Part shown: piece by piece, positions 1 through 10,080 of the stretch
How the letters are laid out: each line of letters begins with the position of its first letter
Numbering within the stretch: position 1 is the first letter of the stretch
NCBI GenBank assembly: GCA_009746045.1
Contig: RPFO01001846.1
Location: 1 to 64,000, forward strand
Source: Mesostigma viride
Taxonomy: Eukaryota > Streptophyta > Mesostigmatophyceae > Mesostigmatales > Mesostigmataceae
Length of the DNA stretch: 64,000 bases
Direction: 5' to 3'
Translations under genes and position numbers: made by a program
The notes under the pieces: generated by a model
Seen by the model: the letters and a program-made list of their open reading frames with translations, nothing else
What the model was told of the DNA's origin: nothing
Databases searched by the model: none

Positions 1-488
1 TGCTTTTGTTGGCATGTGTGGTAGAAAGCCAGGACGGCAACTGGAATGCGGTTTCTATTCGCATGGTTCAGGCAGCAAGATAGTTTTGGCATTCCTGGCT
101 GGACTGACAAGTGTGGCGTGTGTCATGCGTGTGGCATGACGAATGGTTTGGTTCATAGTCGAAGAGGACTCTCACGCAGCGTGTAGTCTCTTCGAGTCTC
201 TCGTTAGTGGCCTTCGTGTTTCTCCCTTTCCTTGGGAGCAAGGCCGGTAGCATGTCATGGAGCGCTGCCTAACTGCGGGCTCGTGAGCATGGAGTGCATC
301 GATATTGAGACTATCAACGTGTTGTAATTGTATTAACTTTCTCAATAAATTCCGCATGTGCGGCTTCATCATCAGACTGTGCAAAGTGTGTGTTGTGAAA
401 GCATTATTCTATAGCAGGGGAGGCAATAAGGTGGTCATCAGGCACGAGGGACAGTTCCTTGTCCTCGGCTGAGAGCCCTCCTTTCTTT
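1..488 (+). repeat. 3' part of the 5' LTR (starts outside the window)
   Basis: Matches 9450-9937 with a constant offset of 9449. A polyadenylation signal AATAAA lies at 344-349, as expected near the R/U5 border. The match stops after 488, where the 5' copy continues differently from the 3' copy. The true LTR end is therefore uncertain: either the LTR ends about here, or the 3' copy was broken by recombination with the LTR fragment beside it. Confidence 0.9.
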
Positions 489-814
489 ACTCGAAGAGAC
501 TACCCGGTAGTCTGCTTCCTTCTGTTCGAAGCCAAGACGTTGGCTTTAGTGTTTAGCAACCATCAGCAGTACAGGGAACGGCCTGGCTGACAGTTTGTAA
601 AGGAAGTGTCTTGAGACAGATTTTAAGAAAATAGAACTAGCTAGAATTTGCTGGCTCTTGTCTTTTTCTGGCAGGCTAGTCGAGTCGTTATCCTTGACAC
701 CTGTTATAAAGCCTTTGGTTGTTGCTTCTTCTCAGCGAAACCTAGGCTTGTTGGTTCTTGTTTTGCCCATCGGTCAGCTGGTGCATGCCACTGACGCGAG
801 CGCAGACTCGAGCC
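489..814 (+). other. Retrotransposon leader between LTR and gag
   Basis: No gene seen. A primer binding site should lie here, but I could not find a convincing match to the usual initiator-Met tRNA 3' end. An ORF on the opposite strand across 704-1519 looks like a shadow of gag. Confidence 0.5.
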
Positions 815-2592
815 ATGGCAGATGCAAATAGAGCAGATGCCGACACGTCCGCTCCGGGGTCGAATGGCGGGATTCCTCCCGCCGTACCCGCAGTGGGTGA
901 GAGTCGCGACCAAGAAGCGCCGCTGAGTATGGTGGCGCTGTTCGCGCAGATGCAAGCGCAGATGCAGCAACAGTCGCAACAGTTGCAGCAGCAATTGCGC
1001 TGCAGATGCGGGAAGTGACCGACAGATTGGTGGCCGTAGAGGGTCGTCATCTGCAGTCCACACCATGGGACGGGCAGGCATCGATGCCGGGCCCCAGTGG
1101 TGTTGCCGCGGAGCCGAGGGAGCGGGACCAGCCGCCAACCTCAGGTAATGCGGCGGGAAGGGCTTCGATGGAACCGGGGGTTTTGGCTGGGTCGCTAACC
1201 CAACACGACTTGCTTGGTGAGGCGGATGGTCAGCCACGGGGCGAGTATACGCTGGCGCCCAGGCGCCTGCCTTTCGATCAAGCGCGAGACGGATTGCACG
1301 AGGAGAACGGGGCAGGGCTGGCGCGCGCGATGGACCCACACAGGGGTGCACCAGGACGCATGCTGCCAGGCGGGGCCTCAATTCCGTTTGGGCGAGGCGG
1401 TGGGGCGCTGACCGGCGGGTCGACTGCACGGTGGTCAAGTGTGCCAATCGGGCGCATTCCGCCCATGGAGGACATAACCACGCCGCTGGCTTTCCGAGTA
1501 CGGGAGGCAGCACGACCAAGCACGCTGGCGCAGGGACGCGCAGCTCAGCGACCGCCGGAGGATGCCGATGGGGTGCAGTACCCGCAAAGGGTGCGCCTCA
1601 TACCGGAAGGCGCGAAGATGCCCACCCTACCACGGGTGGACATGCGCGAGAAGTTCTCCACAACCGGCAATCTGGCCACGCTGGCGCAGGCCTACAACGC
1701 GTACAAGTCATGGATTGATCTGCAATACATGACTACGCAAGGCGCTGTAATGCATGAGTTTGTGATGAACAACATGCATTTTTTCTTTCACGGCCTTACG
1801 CTGAGGCGAGTGGCTAGGCTGGTGGAGCAGTGGAGAGAGGTCTCGCTGTACACGCGTCACACGGACGTGTGGTTCGGCTTCGACGGGCGTGGCCAGCCCG
1901 ACTATGACAACATCATGTATGGTGTCGACCCTGCCGAGGAACTGTGGGGCCTCCTTCGCCAGGAATACCCGGTGGAGACCATCAAGGCAGAGCGTGAGTG
2001 GCGCAGTTTCAAGATAGCCGAGGGTGAAACCCCGGAGCAATCTTACGAGCGCCTCATGGAGTTCGCCGGCGAAGTGGAGGACTGGTCCGAAAAGCTGGCG
2101 TGTCAGAAATGGCTGCAAGCGCTAGGCTCCAAGGAGATGGAGCTGCCCACGCCGCCCAACGGCCAGCCGTGGCGATTGCGGTCACTGTGCATTGAGGTCA
2201 GGGCCATGATGCGACGACACGCGCAAGGCCGGATCTCGGTAAGCACGGTGGTGGCCGAGCTGCAGGCCAAGGTCGACGCGCTGACCAAGGCCAAGTCGGG
2301 TGAGTCGTCTGCCACAAGACAAGCGCGCCCGCAAGGCGGCCACGGTGCTAGCAGGAACCAAGGGGGGTCTCGCAACGCCTCATCGCATGATGCAACCCAG
2401 GGTAACGCCGCTGGCGGCAACAAAGACGCTGCCGCCCCGACGCGAGCTGGGGGGGCACGTCCTCACAGACGGGTACTAGGACGGATGCGCGCAAATCGGG
2501 CTGCTTCCTTTGCGACAAGGATGGGCACCTTAGTCGCGAGTGTCCAAGCCGCTGCACGAAGCCGCATGGGGCAGACACGAAGTGGCACCTGA
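815..2592 (+). CDS. Gag polyprotein of the Gypsy element (frameshifted)
   Basis: Capsid/nucleocapsid precursor that would package the element RNA in cytoplasmic particles. The likely start is the ATG at 815 (MADANRADAD), followed by a Gln-rich coiled segment. The frame then breaks near 1000 and continues in the frame of the 528-residue ORF opening at 1006. A retrotransposon-gag type helical region lies around residues 200-400 of that ORF (FVMNNMHFFFHGL, ERLMEFAGEVEDW). A basic Ser/Gly/Ala-rich tail follows. The zinc knuckle (CFLCDKDGHLSREC, CX2CX4HX4C, 2502-2543) is in the next frame, past a G7 run at 2449-2455, so gag and pol were probably one ORF or joined by frameshifting. Both breaks are repaired by adding one base. 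Confidence 0.8.
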
Positions 2593-5534
2593 TGAACAAG
2601 TGTCCAGCCGCGGGCATCAAGACGGTCCACTTCGCCGAGATGGCGGGCAAGACCGACTCGATGGAAGCCCAGGTGGCTGCCATCAAGCATGGTGAGGAGG
2701 CGACGGCGCCCCCCAACCAATTCGAGACGGTGTACCGGGAGGACCCATTCTGGGCGCCCATGCCGGGTGACGTCGAGATCAACGCTGCGGAGGCTACCAA
2801 AGGCAAGCAGGCACGCAGCCCGCTTTCTTTTCAGCAGGCACCCATGTTGCCTGCCGGGCAGTTGCCCGCGTCCTTTTCCATGCCGCTGGCTGGGGTGCAA
2901 TCTGCTTTTGAGCATGCGAACCCTGCTGGGCTGGAGCAGCGTAGGCGATTGGCGCCTGTGTACCCAATGCCGTTCATTGTGGACGTACCCATGTTTTCAG
3001 CACGGCAGGTGGTCGACACCTTCGGGCAGAAGGGGGTTGAGTGGCTGGGGTCGGTTGTGTCCGAGATCCAGTTGTTCGCAGATGGGCATGATGTGCGCAC
3101 CTTGCGCAATTCTGAGTCCGTCACCTACGGGCGCCAGCCGGTAGAAGCCGCAGTGCCCGTGGTGCAAGCGGGAGTGGTCAGCACAAGTAGCCAGCAGCGC
3201 ACTAGTGCAGTCCCCCAGGTTCCCACGGTGGTTCCATACCCCAATGGTGAGCCGTCCATGGCGTTCCAAGCAGTTGGAGCCTGTGGAGATGTATGGAGCG
3301 ACATGGTGACATGTCCGTTGGTTGGCGCAGTCAAGCTTGATAGCGGTGCTCAGCCGCTAGTCATCAGCACGGACTTGGCCACCATGCTGAACCTGACCTA
3401 CGAGAACGGTGGCTTAGTGGAAAGCCCCGTGTCTGTGTCAGGTTGGCAGGGTCCGGCTAGTAAGCCGTACGCTATGACGGCGGTTAAAGTCAACGTGATT
3501 TTCAATCCGTTGCGCGCCTCTAGCATGACCACCGTGTCCGCGTATGCGCTGGTGGTCAACAAGTGTGGATATTCCGCACTACTCGGGGTGGATGTCCTTG
3601 CTCGCGCCATGGTTCAGGTGGACTATAGGGCGGAGGAGGCATCTTACATCCCTGATTGGGATGGGGCTGGCCTGAAGCGGGCCAGCGTGCCGGTCTCATG
3701 CTTCAGTTCTTCAGCCGGGGCTGCACGCCTCAACCCTTCCGCGGCTGCGGGCGTGGTGGAGGTCAGCATGGTGGAGGTACGGGCGGCGGGCTCATCGGCG
3801 TGGGACAAGCATCGGACGGTGCTGCCCCAGCCAACGGCGAGCATTGCCAAGATGCGCACGCAGTGGTCGCTGGATGCTGTGACGTCCACGCGGCAGCTGG
3901 CTATGCGCAAGCGGGTAACTGAAGCCGTCATCACCATTCCTCAGATGGCCAGCCATGGCCTCACTTTGCTGCAACCGGGTGTCTCGGAGGCCCAAGGTAA
4001 TTTTTCTGCTGCAATCTTACCGCAGGCCCCTGATTTTGCCAAGGGTGCGGTAGTGTTGGAACTGTTTGCGGGGATCGGAGGGGGCATTGCAGGCTTTTTG
4101 GCCGCAGGCGGCGTGTGCCGTAAACTCATCGCGGTAGAGCCATCGCACAAGGCGCGTCAGGTGTACTTCAGTCACTGTGGCGTGTTGTCGCGAGAGTATC
4201 CCGCGCAGTTTCCGCCATCAGCATGGCGTGACCCGTTTGGGGAATGTCCTCAAGATATCCGAGCCATCGGTGAGGTGCAGGTGCAGCAGTTGTTGCGCAG
4301 GCATCATGCCATCGACTTGGTAATTGCGGGTTGGGAGTGCCAGGGCCTGAGCCAGGCAGGGCAAGGGCGGGGGCTAGCCGATCCGCGTAGCGCGCTGTTC
4401 TGGGAACTGTTGCGTGTGGTGGGACTGTTGCAGTCGCGTCAGCCCCATCCGCCTGCGTATCTGTTTGAGAACGTTGTGGCGGGTGACAGCCCACATCAGG
4501 CGGTGCGGGAGGACTGGGCTACAATCGTGGCACTCCTGGGGGAGCCCATCGTGTGTGACAACGCAGGGCTGGGTGGGCTCACGCATCGTTTGCGTGCCTA
4601 TTGGACCAACGTGGCGTGTGCGACCGATGTGCAGGCGGTCTTGGGGGCCGTAGCAAGGCAGCATCCGAGTGTGTCTGCGGAGGTAGCATTGCCTTCCCAC
4701 CTAGTCACGCAGAAGGTGGATAGCGAGGATCGCCCACCGTATGCACGCGTCAACCGGGTCGGGAGCCCCATGTGTGCACTGCCGACCCTGGTCAGTTACC
4801 AAGGGTCGACAGCATACCGTGATCGGGGTAAGGGTCTCGTTTGGGACACTACCACCGGTCTGTTGGTGCAGCCACCCGCAGAATTTCGTGAGGCCAGCAT
4901 GGGTTTTCATGTCGGGGCCTCGGCGCTGCCGGGCGTGCTCGAGAGTGAGCGCTGGTCTTTGATAGGCCAGGCTATGTCGGTGTTGCAGGTCGGGTATGTG
5001 CTGCTTGCATCGGTTGCCGTGCGCCAGTCTGGGGGGGCGTCCCCAGCCAATCCGCCTCAGCAGGTTGAGGCGCGCGCAGCCAAACTGAAGCGCCCTGCAG
5101 CGACGGGGACTTCATCAGCATGGGGGTGGCGTCTGCGACAGGTGTGGACTATCATTCTCATGACCGCCCTGCTGACCAGCACCGTGCTGGCCGGCGAGCC
5201 CACGCTGCATCGGGTAATACACCGTGCGGCACGCGAGGCTCCGGCGGTGGGTGTCACACCAGGCGTGGCAGCCTTTTCCTTGTTCCACGACGATGCGGCT
5301 AGGGCGCCGCATCTTGAGGCACATGCGGTAGCTGTGGGTGATCCCGCGGATACGCACCCCTGGGCTATTGGCGAACACCTTTCTGATGCGCAGCGCTCAG
5401 CCATGCTAAAGTGGCTAGGCACTGCAAGGGGGGCCTTCGCTTTCACAAGTGATGAACTGGGGTGTTTCAATGGTGGGACCATGCGTGTTCCATTGGACAC
5501 TGACACCCTTTGTTCCGACGCCAGCATCGCCTGA
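2592..5534 (+). CDS. Pol part 1: aspartic protease and C5 DNA methyltransferase
   Basis: 980-residue ORF; the frame is open upstream to about 2454 and includes the gag zinc knuckle. A retropepsin-like region has LDSGAQ near residue 249 and LLGVD near 330. A complete-looking cytosine-5 methyltransferase follows: motif I LELFAGIGGG (about 488), motif IV GWECQGLSQAG (about 580) with the catalytic Cys, then GRGLADPRSALFWELL, motif VI LFENVV (about 625), a motif VIII-like THRLRAYW, and a late motif X-like GQAMSVLQVGYVL. The wording around IV and VI resembles DNMT3/DRM more than DNMT1. Motif IV has Glu where Pro is usual (ECQ for PCQ). The C-terminal part (FTSDELGCFNGG) is the usual lead-in to Gypsy RT. 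A one-base loss near 5505 separates it from RT. Confidence 0.88.
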   Translation: MNKCPAAGIKTVHFAEMAGKTDSMEAQVAAIKHGEEATAPPNQFETVYREDPFWAPMPGDVEINAAEATKGKQARSPLSFQQAPMLPAGQLPASFSMPLAGVQSAFEHANPAGLEQRRRLAPVYPMPFIVDVPMFSARQVVDTFGQKGVEWLGSVVSEIQLFADGHDVRTLRNSESVTYGRQPVEAAVPVVQAGVVSTSSQQRTSAVPQVPTVVPYPNGEPSMAFQAVGACGDVWSDMVTCPLVGAVKLDSGAQPLVISTDLATMLNLTYENGGLVESPVSVSGWQGPASKPYAMTAVKVNVIFNPLRASSMTTVSAYALVVNKCGYSALLGVDVLARAMVQVDYRAEEASYIPDWDGAGLKRASVPVSCFSSSAGAARLNPSAAAGVVEVSMVEVRAAGSSAWDKHRTVLPQPTASIAKMRTQWSLDAVTSTRQLAMRKRVTEAVITIPQMASHGLTLLQPGVSEAQGNFSAAILPQAPDFAKGAVVLELFAGIGGGIAGFLAAGGVCRKLIAVEPSHKARQVYFSHCGVLSREYPAQFPPSAWRDPFGECPQDIRAIGEVQVQQLLRRHHAIDLVIAGWECQGLSQAGQGRGLADPRSALFWELLRVVGLLQSRQPHPPAYLFENVVAGDSPHQAVREDWATIVALLGEPIVCDNAGLGGLTHRLRAYWTNVACATDVQAVLGAVARQHPSVSAEVALPSHLVTQKVDSEDRPPYARVNRVGSPMCALPTLVSYQGSTAYRDRGKGLVWDTTTGLLVQPPAEFREASMGFHVGASALPGVLESERWSLIGQAMSVLQVGYVLLASVAVRQSGGASPANPPQQVEARAAKLKRPAATGTSSAWGWRLRQVWTIILMTALLTSTVLAGEPTLHRVIHRAAREAPAVGVTPGVAAFSLFHDDAARAPHLEAHAVAVGDPADTHPWAIGEHLSDAQRSAMLKWLGTARGAFAFTSDELGCFNGGTMRVPLDTDTLCSDASIA

Positions 5535-8500
5535 GTCAGGCCGAGTTGGATTTTGTAGCCGAGCAATGCAAGGAGTTAGAGGATGCCGGTATCATCAGGC
5601 AATCTTCCTCCAGCTATGCCGCTGCCGTTGTCGTTGCGCCCAAGAAGGACGCTATCACCGGGGCATGGACGGGTATGCGCATGGCCACCGATCTGCGGTT
5701 GCTGAATGCACACACACCCGTGGACCGTTACCCCATGCCACGTGTGGATGATGTCCTGGATAAGATATCTCCTCATGTGAAGTTTGTGTCCTCGCTGGAC
5801 CTGCGTAGCGGCTTTCATCAGATCGCAGTTGCGCCGGAGGATCAGCGGAAGCTTGCATTCTGGGGGGGCGGCAATTTGTATGAGTGGGTGCGCATGCCCT
5901 TTGGGCACCGCAACGCTAGTGCTGTTTTCCAACGAGCTATGGACAAAGTGCTTGCAGGTCTTCCTTTCGCCGCTTGTTACATTGATGATGTAATCGTCTT
6001 TAGCGCGACATTTGAGGAGCACCTGGCGCACTTGGAGCAGGTTCGCTTGGCTCTCGAGGAGCATAATATGCGGCTGCACCCTGAGAAGTGCAAGTTCGCC
6101 CAGCGGACCCTCTCATTCCTTGGTCATCAGATTGTGCCGGGTGGCCGGACGCCTGATGCCGCCAAGGTCGAATCCATTGTGCAGGCCGCCGTACCCACGG
6201 ATGTCTCAGGGGTGCGGGCGTATTTGGGTTTGGCTGGCTATTACCGAGGTTACATTGAGAACTTCAGCAGCAAGGTGAAGCCCTTGACCGAGTTACTCAA
6301 GAAGGGGTGCGTGTGGGCGTGGGGTCCCGCACAGCAACGCGCCATCGAGACAATCAAGCAGGAGCTCACGTCGGCCCCGATTCTGCGCGCCCCTGACTAT
6401 GCTTTGCCGTTTGTGTTATATACCGACTGGTCCAAGGTAGGACTGGGTGCGGTCTTGGCGCAAAAGGATGGTGATGGGCGCGAGCACGTTATTGCTTATG
6501 CTAGTCGCAGCAACAACCCAGCGGAGAGCCGGTATTCTTCCTATGAGGGGGAGGCACTGGCTGTGGTGTGGGCCATCAAGCACTTTCGCCCGTATTTAGT
6601 TGGGCGCGTGTTTACTCTGGTGACAGACCACCAGCCGCTTCAGTGGCTAATGACCAACACCAACCTGACGGGTAAGCTCGCCCGATGGGCCATGATTATC
6701 CAGGAGTACCACATGACCATTGTGCATCGGGCCGGCAAGGACCATGTCAACGCCGATGTGCTATCCCGATACGCCATGCCTACCACTGTTGACCACACTG
6801 GAGCCCGGGCCATGGGTGCCGAGGGCTCGTCGGGTTCTGTGGTCTTTGTGAACGCTGCTGGGTATGCGGCCGACGATGAGGAGGAGGCGTGGTGGCGCAG
6901 TGTCGAGTACTCTGTGGCGGACTTCGGCATCAGCGACGACCCGGTGCGGCCGTCGCCATTCACGCCATCCAAAGCTGTGTGCGCTATGGAAGAGGGTAGG
7001 TCTCTGTCCTTTGACATTGATCCTTCTCTGCAGCAGCTGATCGCTGTGCAGGCTCTCTTAGCGCGTAGCTCTCTTGCTGATTGCTACACCGCTGATATCT
7101 GGCTAGATGGTCGAGTTTTGGAGCAAGTGCAGGGTGCTGTCTTGACTCCTACTCCAGTCGATTGGACTCCTGCTCAGAAGGCGACGGAGTTGAACAGGGT
7201 GCAGCACAGGGCTGCAACCTATGGTTGGGAAGATGGGGTTTTGTACAAGCTGTTGGGCAAGCGTAGGGTGGTCGTCCCACCGCCTGACAAGCGCGTTGCT
7301 ATAGTGCAGGCGTACCACGAGCGGTATGGTCACTTGGGTGGCAATCGCACGCTCAGCCTCGTACGGACCAGCTATTGGTGGAATAACATGCGACACACAG
7401 TGGCCCAGGTAGTGGCCAGCTGTGTCCCGTGTGCTCGAACCAAGGCTAACTTTAGCGCAGATCATGGTGCCAAGGAGCTGATGTCGCTTCCCATCAAGGG
7501 CTTGTTTTATCGCTGGCACGTCGATCTGTGCGGGCCGTTTCAGGAGAGCCCTGACGGCAACCTCTATGTCATGGTATGCGTGGAGAGCTTTAGCAAATGG
7601 GTTGAGTTGATCCCCATTGCTGACAAGCATGCCGCTACCACAGCGAAGCATTTTGCAGACATCATCACCAGGTTTGGGGCTCCCGCGGAGGTAGTCACGG
7701 ACCAGGGTGGTGAGTTCAGGGGTGAGTTCCAGGAGTTGCTGGATGGATGTCTTATTGATCACCGTCGCACTTCTCGGGAGCATCCTCAGGCCAATGGTTT
7801 GGCTGAGAGATTGGTGCAGACCGTCAAGCAGGCGCTGCGCAAGTGGAGCCTGCAGGTGCCGGAGTCGGCCAGGTGGGATCGCGAGTTGGCATGGATTGCC
7901 ATGGGTTATCGCATGTCTCCCCAGGAGTCTCTCGCTACCTTCTCCCCGTATTTCCTTCTGTTCGGGCGTAATCCTCTTTTGCCTACGGAGGCACAGGTTG
8001 CGCACCCCGAACCCATGGCCTTCGACAACGCTCAGCAATTTTTGGTTGAGGTGCTGGCCAGGGCAGAGACTTTTAAGAAGGTCATGCCCATCGCGATGAA
8101 CAACTTGTTCATTGCTCAGCACAGGGACTCCCTGCGTTACGCTCAGCGCCGGGGGGGCGCATACATGGCTCGCCAGCTGCGGTTTAGGCCAGGGCAGTAT
8201 GTTTTCCTGCGCACTCAGCTGAAGCACACTTTGGATGTGGAGGCGGGGCCCACCATTTTGCGCATTGTGGCTATCAAACCATCGGGAGTGGCAATTTTGG
8301 AGGGCGCCGACGGGAGCCGTACGACAGACAACCTCAGCAATCTCAGTCCCTGCTCACTGCCCAATTTGGTCCACGACCTCCAACCGCACACATCTCGCCG
8401 AGTCAAGGACGCCCAGTGTCAGGTTTGTCACCGGGTCGATCAGGCGGAGTCCATGTTATTGTGTGATCAGTGTAACTGTGGTTGGCACATGCAGTGCTTG

Positions 8501-8629
8501 CAGCCCGTGGTCACCAGCATTCCGGAGGGGGATTGGTTTTGTCCAGTGTGCACCGCTGCGCAGTTTACCTCCCGCAGCTTGACTGCGGTCACCGCTGCCC
8601 TTGTCTTGGTACGATCGCTGTCTTCGTGA
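5510..8629 (+). CDS. Pol part 2: reverse transcriptase, RNase H, integrase, PHD finger
   Basis: 1039-residue ORF opening at a TTG that is not a real start; it continues the preceding frame (FRRQHRLSQAE). RT has LDLRSGFHQI, MPFGHRNASAVFQ and the catalytic YIDD near residue 156. RNase H begins YTDWSKVGLGAVLAQ near 303. Integrase has an HHCC zinc region (HERYGHLGG, then CVPCARTK, about 603-645) and the DDE core: WHVDLCG, VTDQGGEF, HPQANGLAERLV (about 669-765). The C-terminus, where many Gypsy integrases carry a chromodomain, has a C4HC3 PHD finger (CQVC to WFCPVC, about 969-1014). PHD fingers read histone H3 tails, so a role in targeting is inferred. No frame breaks inside. Confidence 0.95.
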   Translation: MFRRQHRLSQAELDFVAEQCKELEDAGIIRQSSSSYAAAVVVAPKKDAITGAWTGMRMATDLRLLNAHTPVDRYPMPRVDDVLDKISPHVKFVSSLDLRSGFHQIAVAPEDQRKLAFWGGGNLYEWVRMPFGHRNASAVFQRAMDKVLAGLPFAACYIDDVIVFSATFEEHLAHLEQVRLALEEHNMRLHPEKCKFAQRTLSFLGHQIVPGGRTPDAAKVESIVQAAVPTDVSGVRAYLGLAGYYRGYIENFSSKVKPLTELLKKGCVWAWGPAQQRAIETIKQELTSAPILRAPDYALPFVLYTDWSKVGLGAVLAQKDGDGREHVIAYASRSNNPAESRYSSYEGEALAVVWAIKHFRPYLVGRVFTLVTDHQPLQWLMTNTNLTGKLARWAMIIQEYHMTIVHRAGKDHVNADVLSRYAMPTTVDHTGARAMGAEGSSGSVVFVNAAGYAADDEEEAWWRSVEYSVADFGISDDPVRPSPFTPSKAVCAMEEGRSLSFDIDPSLQQLIAVQALLARSSLADCYTADIWLDGRVLEQVQGAVLTPTPVDWTPAQKATELNRVQHRAATYGWEDGVLYKLLGKRRVVVPPPDKRVAIVQAYHERYGHLGGNRTLSLVRTSYWWNNMRHTVAQVVASCVPCARTKANFSADHGAKELMSLPIKGLFYRWHVDLCGPFQESPDGNLYVMVCVESFSKWVELIPIADKHAATTAKHFADIITRFGAPAEVVTDQGGEFRGEFQELLDGCLIDHRRTSREHPQANGLAERLVQTVKQALRKWSLQVPESARWDRELAWIAMGYRMSPQESLATFSPYFLLFGRNPLLPTEAQVAHPEPMAFDNAQQFLVEVLARAETFKKVMPIAMNNLFIAQHRDSLRYAQRRGGAYMARQLRFRPGQYVFLRTQLKHTLDVEAGPTILRIVAIKPSGVAILEGADGSRTTDNLSNLSPCSLPNLVHDLQPHTSRRVKDAQCQVCHRVDQAESMLLCDQCNCGWHMQCLQPVVTSIPEGDWFCPVCTAAQFTSRSLTAVTAALVLVRSLSS

Positions 8630-8644
8630 TGGGGCCGGTCGCCA

Positions 8645-8657
8645 GCGAGGGGGGGAA
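8645..8657 (+). promoter_or_regulatory. Polypurine tract before the 3' LTR
   Basis: GCGAGGGGGGGAA lies 16 bases after the pol stop and immediately before the LTR start (TGGGACAGG at 8661). Such tracts prime plus-strand DNA synthesis. Confidence 0.75.
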
Positions 8658-8660
8658 TCA

Positions 8661-9942
8661 TGGGACAGGTCCTCGCCCACCCCACAGGGCATGCAGTTAA
8701 GGCAGGCACATCAGCTCAGCTCATTTGGGTTTTACCAAATTAAGCTGAGTGGCCAGCCGCCATGGTGGCGCCGGAGATTGTGGCACGCAGACGCGACAGC
8801 TGTCACGGACGCGCGCTATGTCATCCGGGCGCCCACTATGCACAAGACCGGTGACGTGCGCAAGGAATTTGTCTTCTACGCATTTTCGACAAAGGCTAGT
8901 GACCGGGGGGGGACACTAGCACTTGCAGCATAAGAGCGGACGAAAGTGTACGTGCACGCGCGCCGGGCCAGGCACAGCTGGGCGCGCAGCACTGACTTGA
9001 GCGGACGGCAGCACAAGTGTGCAGCGTCGAGAGGATCATACGCGTGTTAGTGGACAGCTGGAGCTGAAGCTGTACTGCTGGACTTCAACAGCGCCGAGGC
9101 TATTGACAGGCCAGGTGTCTTTGTGGTGTAGAATAGCGGGTCAACGTTATGAGGACTGGACAGAAAATGGAAAAGGACAATTTGCGGTGCGGAGCCAGAT
9201 CGCTGGAATGAATGCGAAATCGCTGGCAGCCCTAAAAAGGGATTTCTTCTAGAAAGGAACGATTAGACGCAATGTTTGCTGGGCCACTCACACGCAAGGT
9301 GTGAGCGTGCAGATTGTCTGAAGGATATTATGCTTCGACCTTGCTGGACGTGACTCAATGTCGGACATTCCCAGGGACAGAAATGCCGGAGCCTCTAGGA
9401 GATGAGATCGGCAACAGGGTAGCAATTTAGATTTGTCGGGATGCCTTCCTGCTTTTGTTGGCATGTGTGGTAGAAAGCCAGGACGGCAACTGGAATGCGG
9501 TTTCTATTCGCATGGTTCAGGCAGCAAGATAGTTTTGGCATTCCTGGCTGGACTGACAAGTGTGGCGTGTGTCATGCGTGTGGCATGACGAATGGTTTGG
9601 TTCATAGTCGAAGAGGACTCTCACGCAGCGTGTAGTCTCTTCGAGTCTCTCGTTAGTGGCCTTCGTGTTTCTCCCTTTCCTTGGGAGCAAGGCCGGTAGC
9701 ATGTCATGGAGCGCTGCCTAACTGCGGGCTCGTGAGCATGGAGTGCATCGATATTGAGACTATCAACGTGTTGTAATTGTATTAACTTTCTCAATAAATT
9801 CCGCATGTGCGGCTTCATCATCAGACTGTGCAAAGTGTGTGTTGTGAAAGCATTATTCTATAGCAGGGGAGGCAATAAGGTGGTCATCAGGCACGAGGGA
9901 CAGTTCCTTGTCCTCGGCTGAGAGCCCTCCTTTCTTTTATCA
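8661..9942 (+). repeat. 3' LTR of the Gypsy element
   Basis: Starts with TG after the polypurine tract. Its last 488 matched bases equal the 5' copy. It ends ...TTATCA directly against a second LTR start at 9943. AATAAA recurs at 9793-9798. ORFs in it (for example 9019-9252) have no recognisable coding character. Confidence 0.85.
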
Positions 9943-10080
9943 TGGGACAGGTCCTCGCCCACCCCACAGGGCATGCAGTTAAGGCAGGCACATCAGCTCA
10001 GCTCATTTGGGTTTTACCAAATTAAGCTGAGTGGCCAGCCGCCATGGTGGCGCCGGAGATTGTGGCACGCAGACGCGACA
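9943..10080 (+). repeat. Truncated second LTR start (138 bp)
   Basis: Identical to 8661-8798 over 138 bases, then replaced by a minisatellite immediately after ...ACGCGACA. It is either the remnant of a tandem LTR/second element or the product of unequal recombination. Confidence 0.9.

Larger units (their letters stand above)
1..9942 (+). mobile_element. Gypsy-type LTR retrotransposon with DNA methyltransferase and PHD finger
   Basis: Order seen: 5' LTR (cut by the window edge), gag with a zinc knuckle, aspartic protease, C5 cytosine methyltransferase, reverse transcriptase, RNase H, integrase, PHD finger, polypurine tract, 3' LTR. The RT-RNaseH-integrase order is the Ty3/Gypsy order. Bases 1-488 recur without a visible mismatch at 9450-9937, so insertion looks recent. 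Four frames are used, and each change corresponds to one missing base (near 1000, at a G7 run at 2449-2455, and near 5505), so this copy or its consensus is slightly broken. Methyltransferase-bearing retrotransposons are known from Klebsormidium (Gypsy) and Symbiodinium (Copia). This copy belongs to that rare type but also has a PHD finger. Confidence 0.9.

Noticed and set aside
5495-5515. Programmed -1 frameshift site between methyltransferase and RT
   Set aside because: The sequence does not give a standard slippery heptamer in the required frame, and the same one-base loss occurs in many other genes here.
7103-8227. 374-residue minus-strand ORF
   Set aside because: Lies entirely opposite the integrase domain and has no family features; GC-rich antisense shadow.
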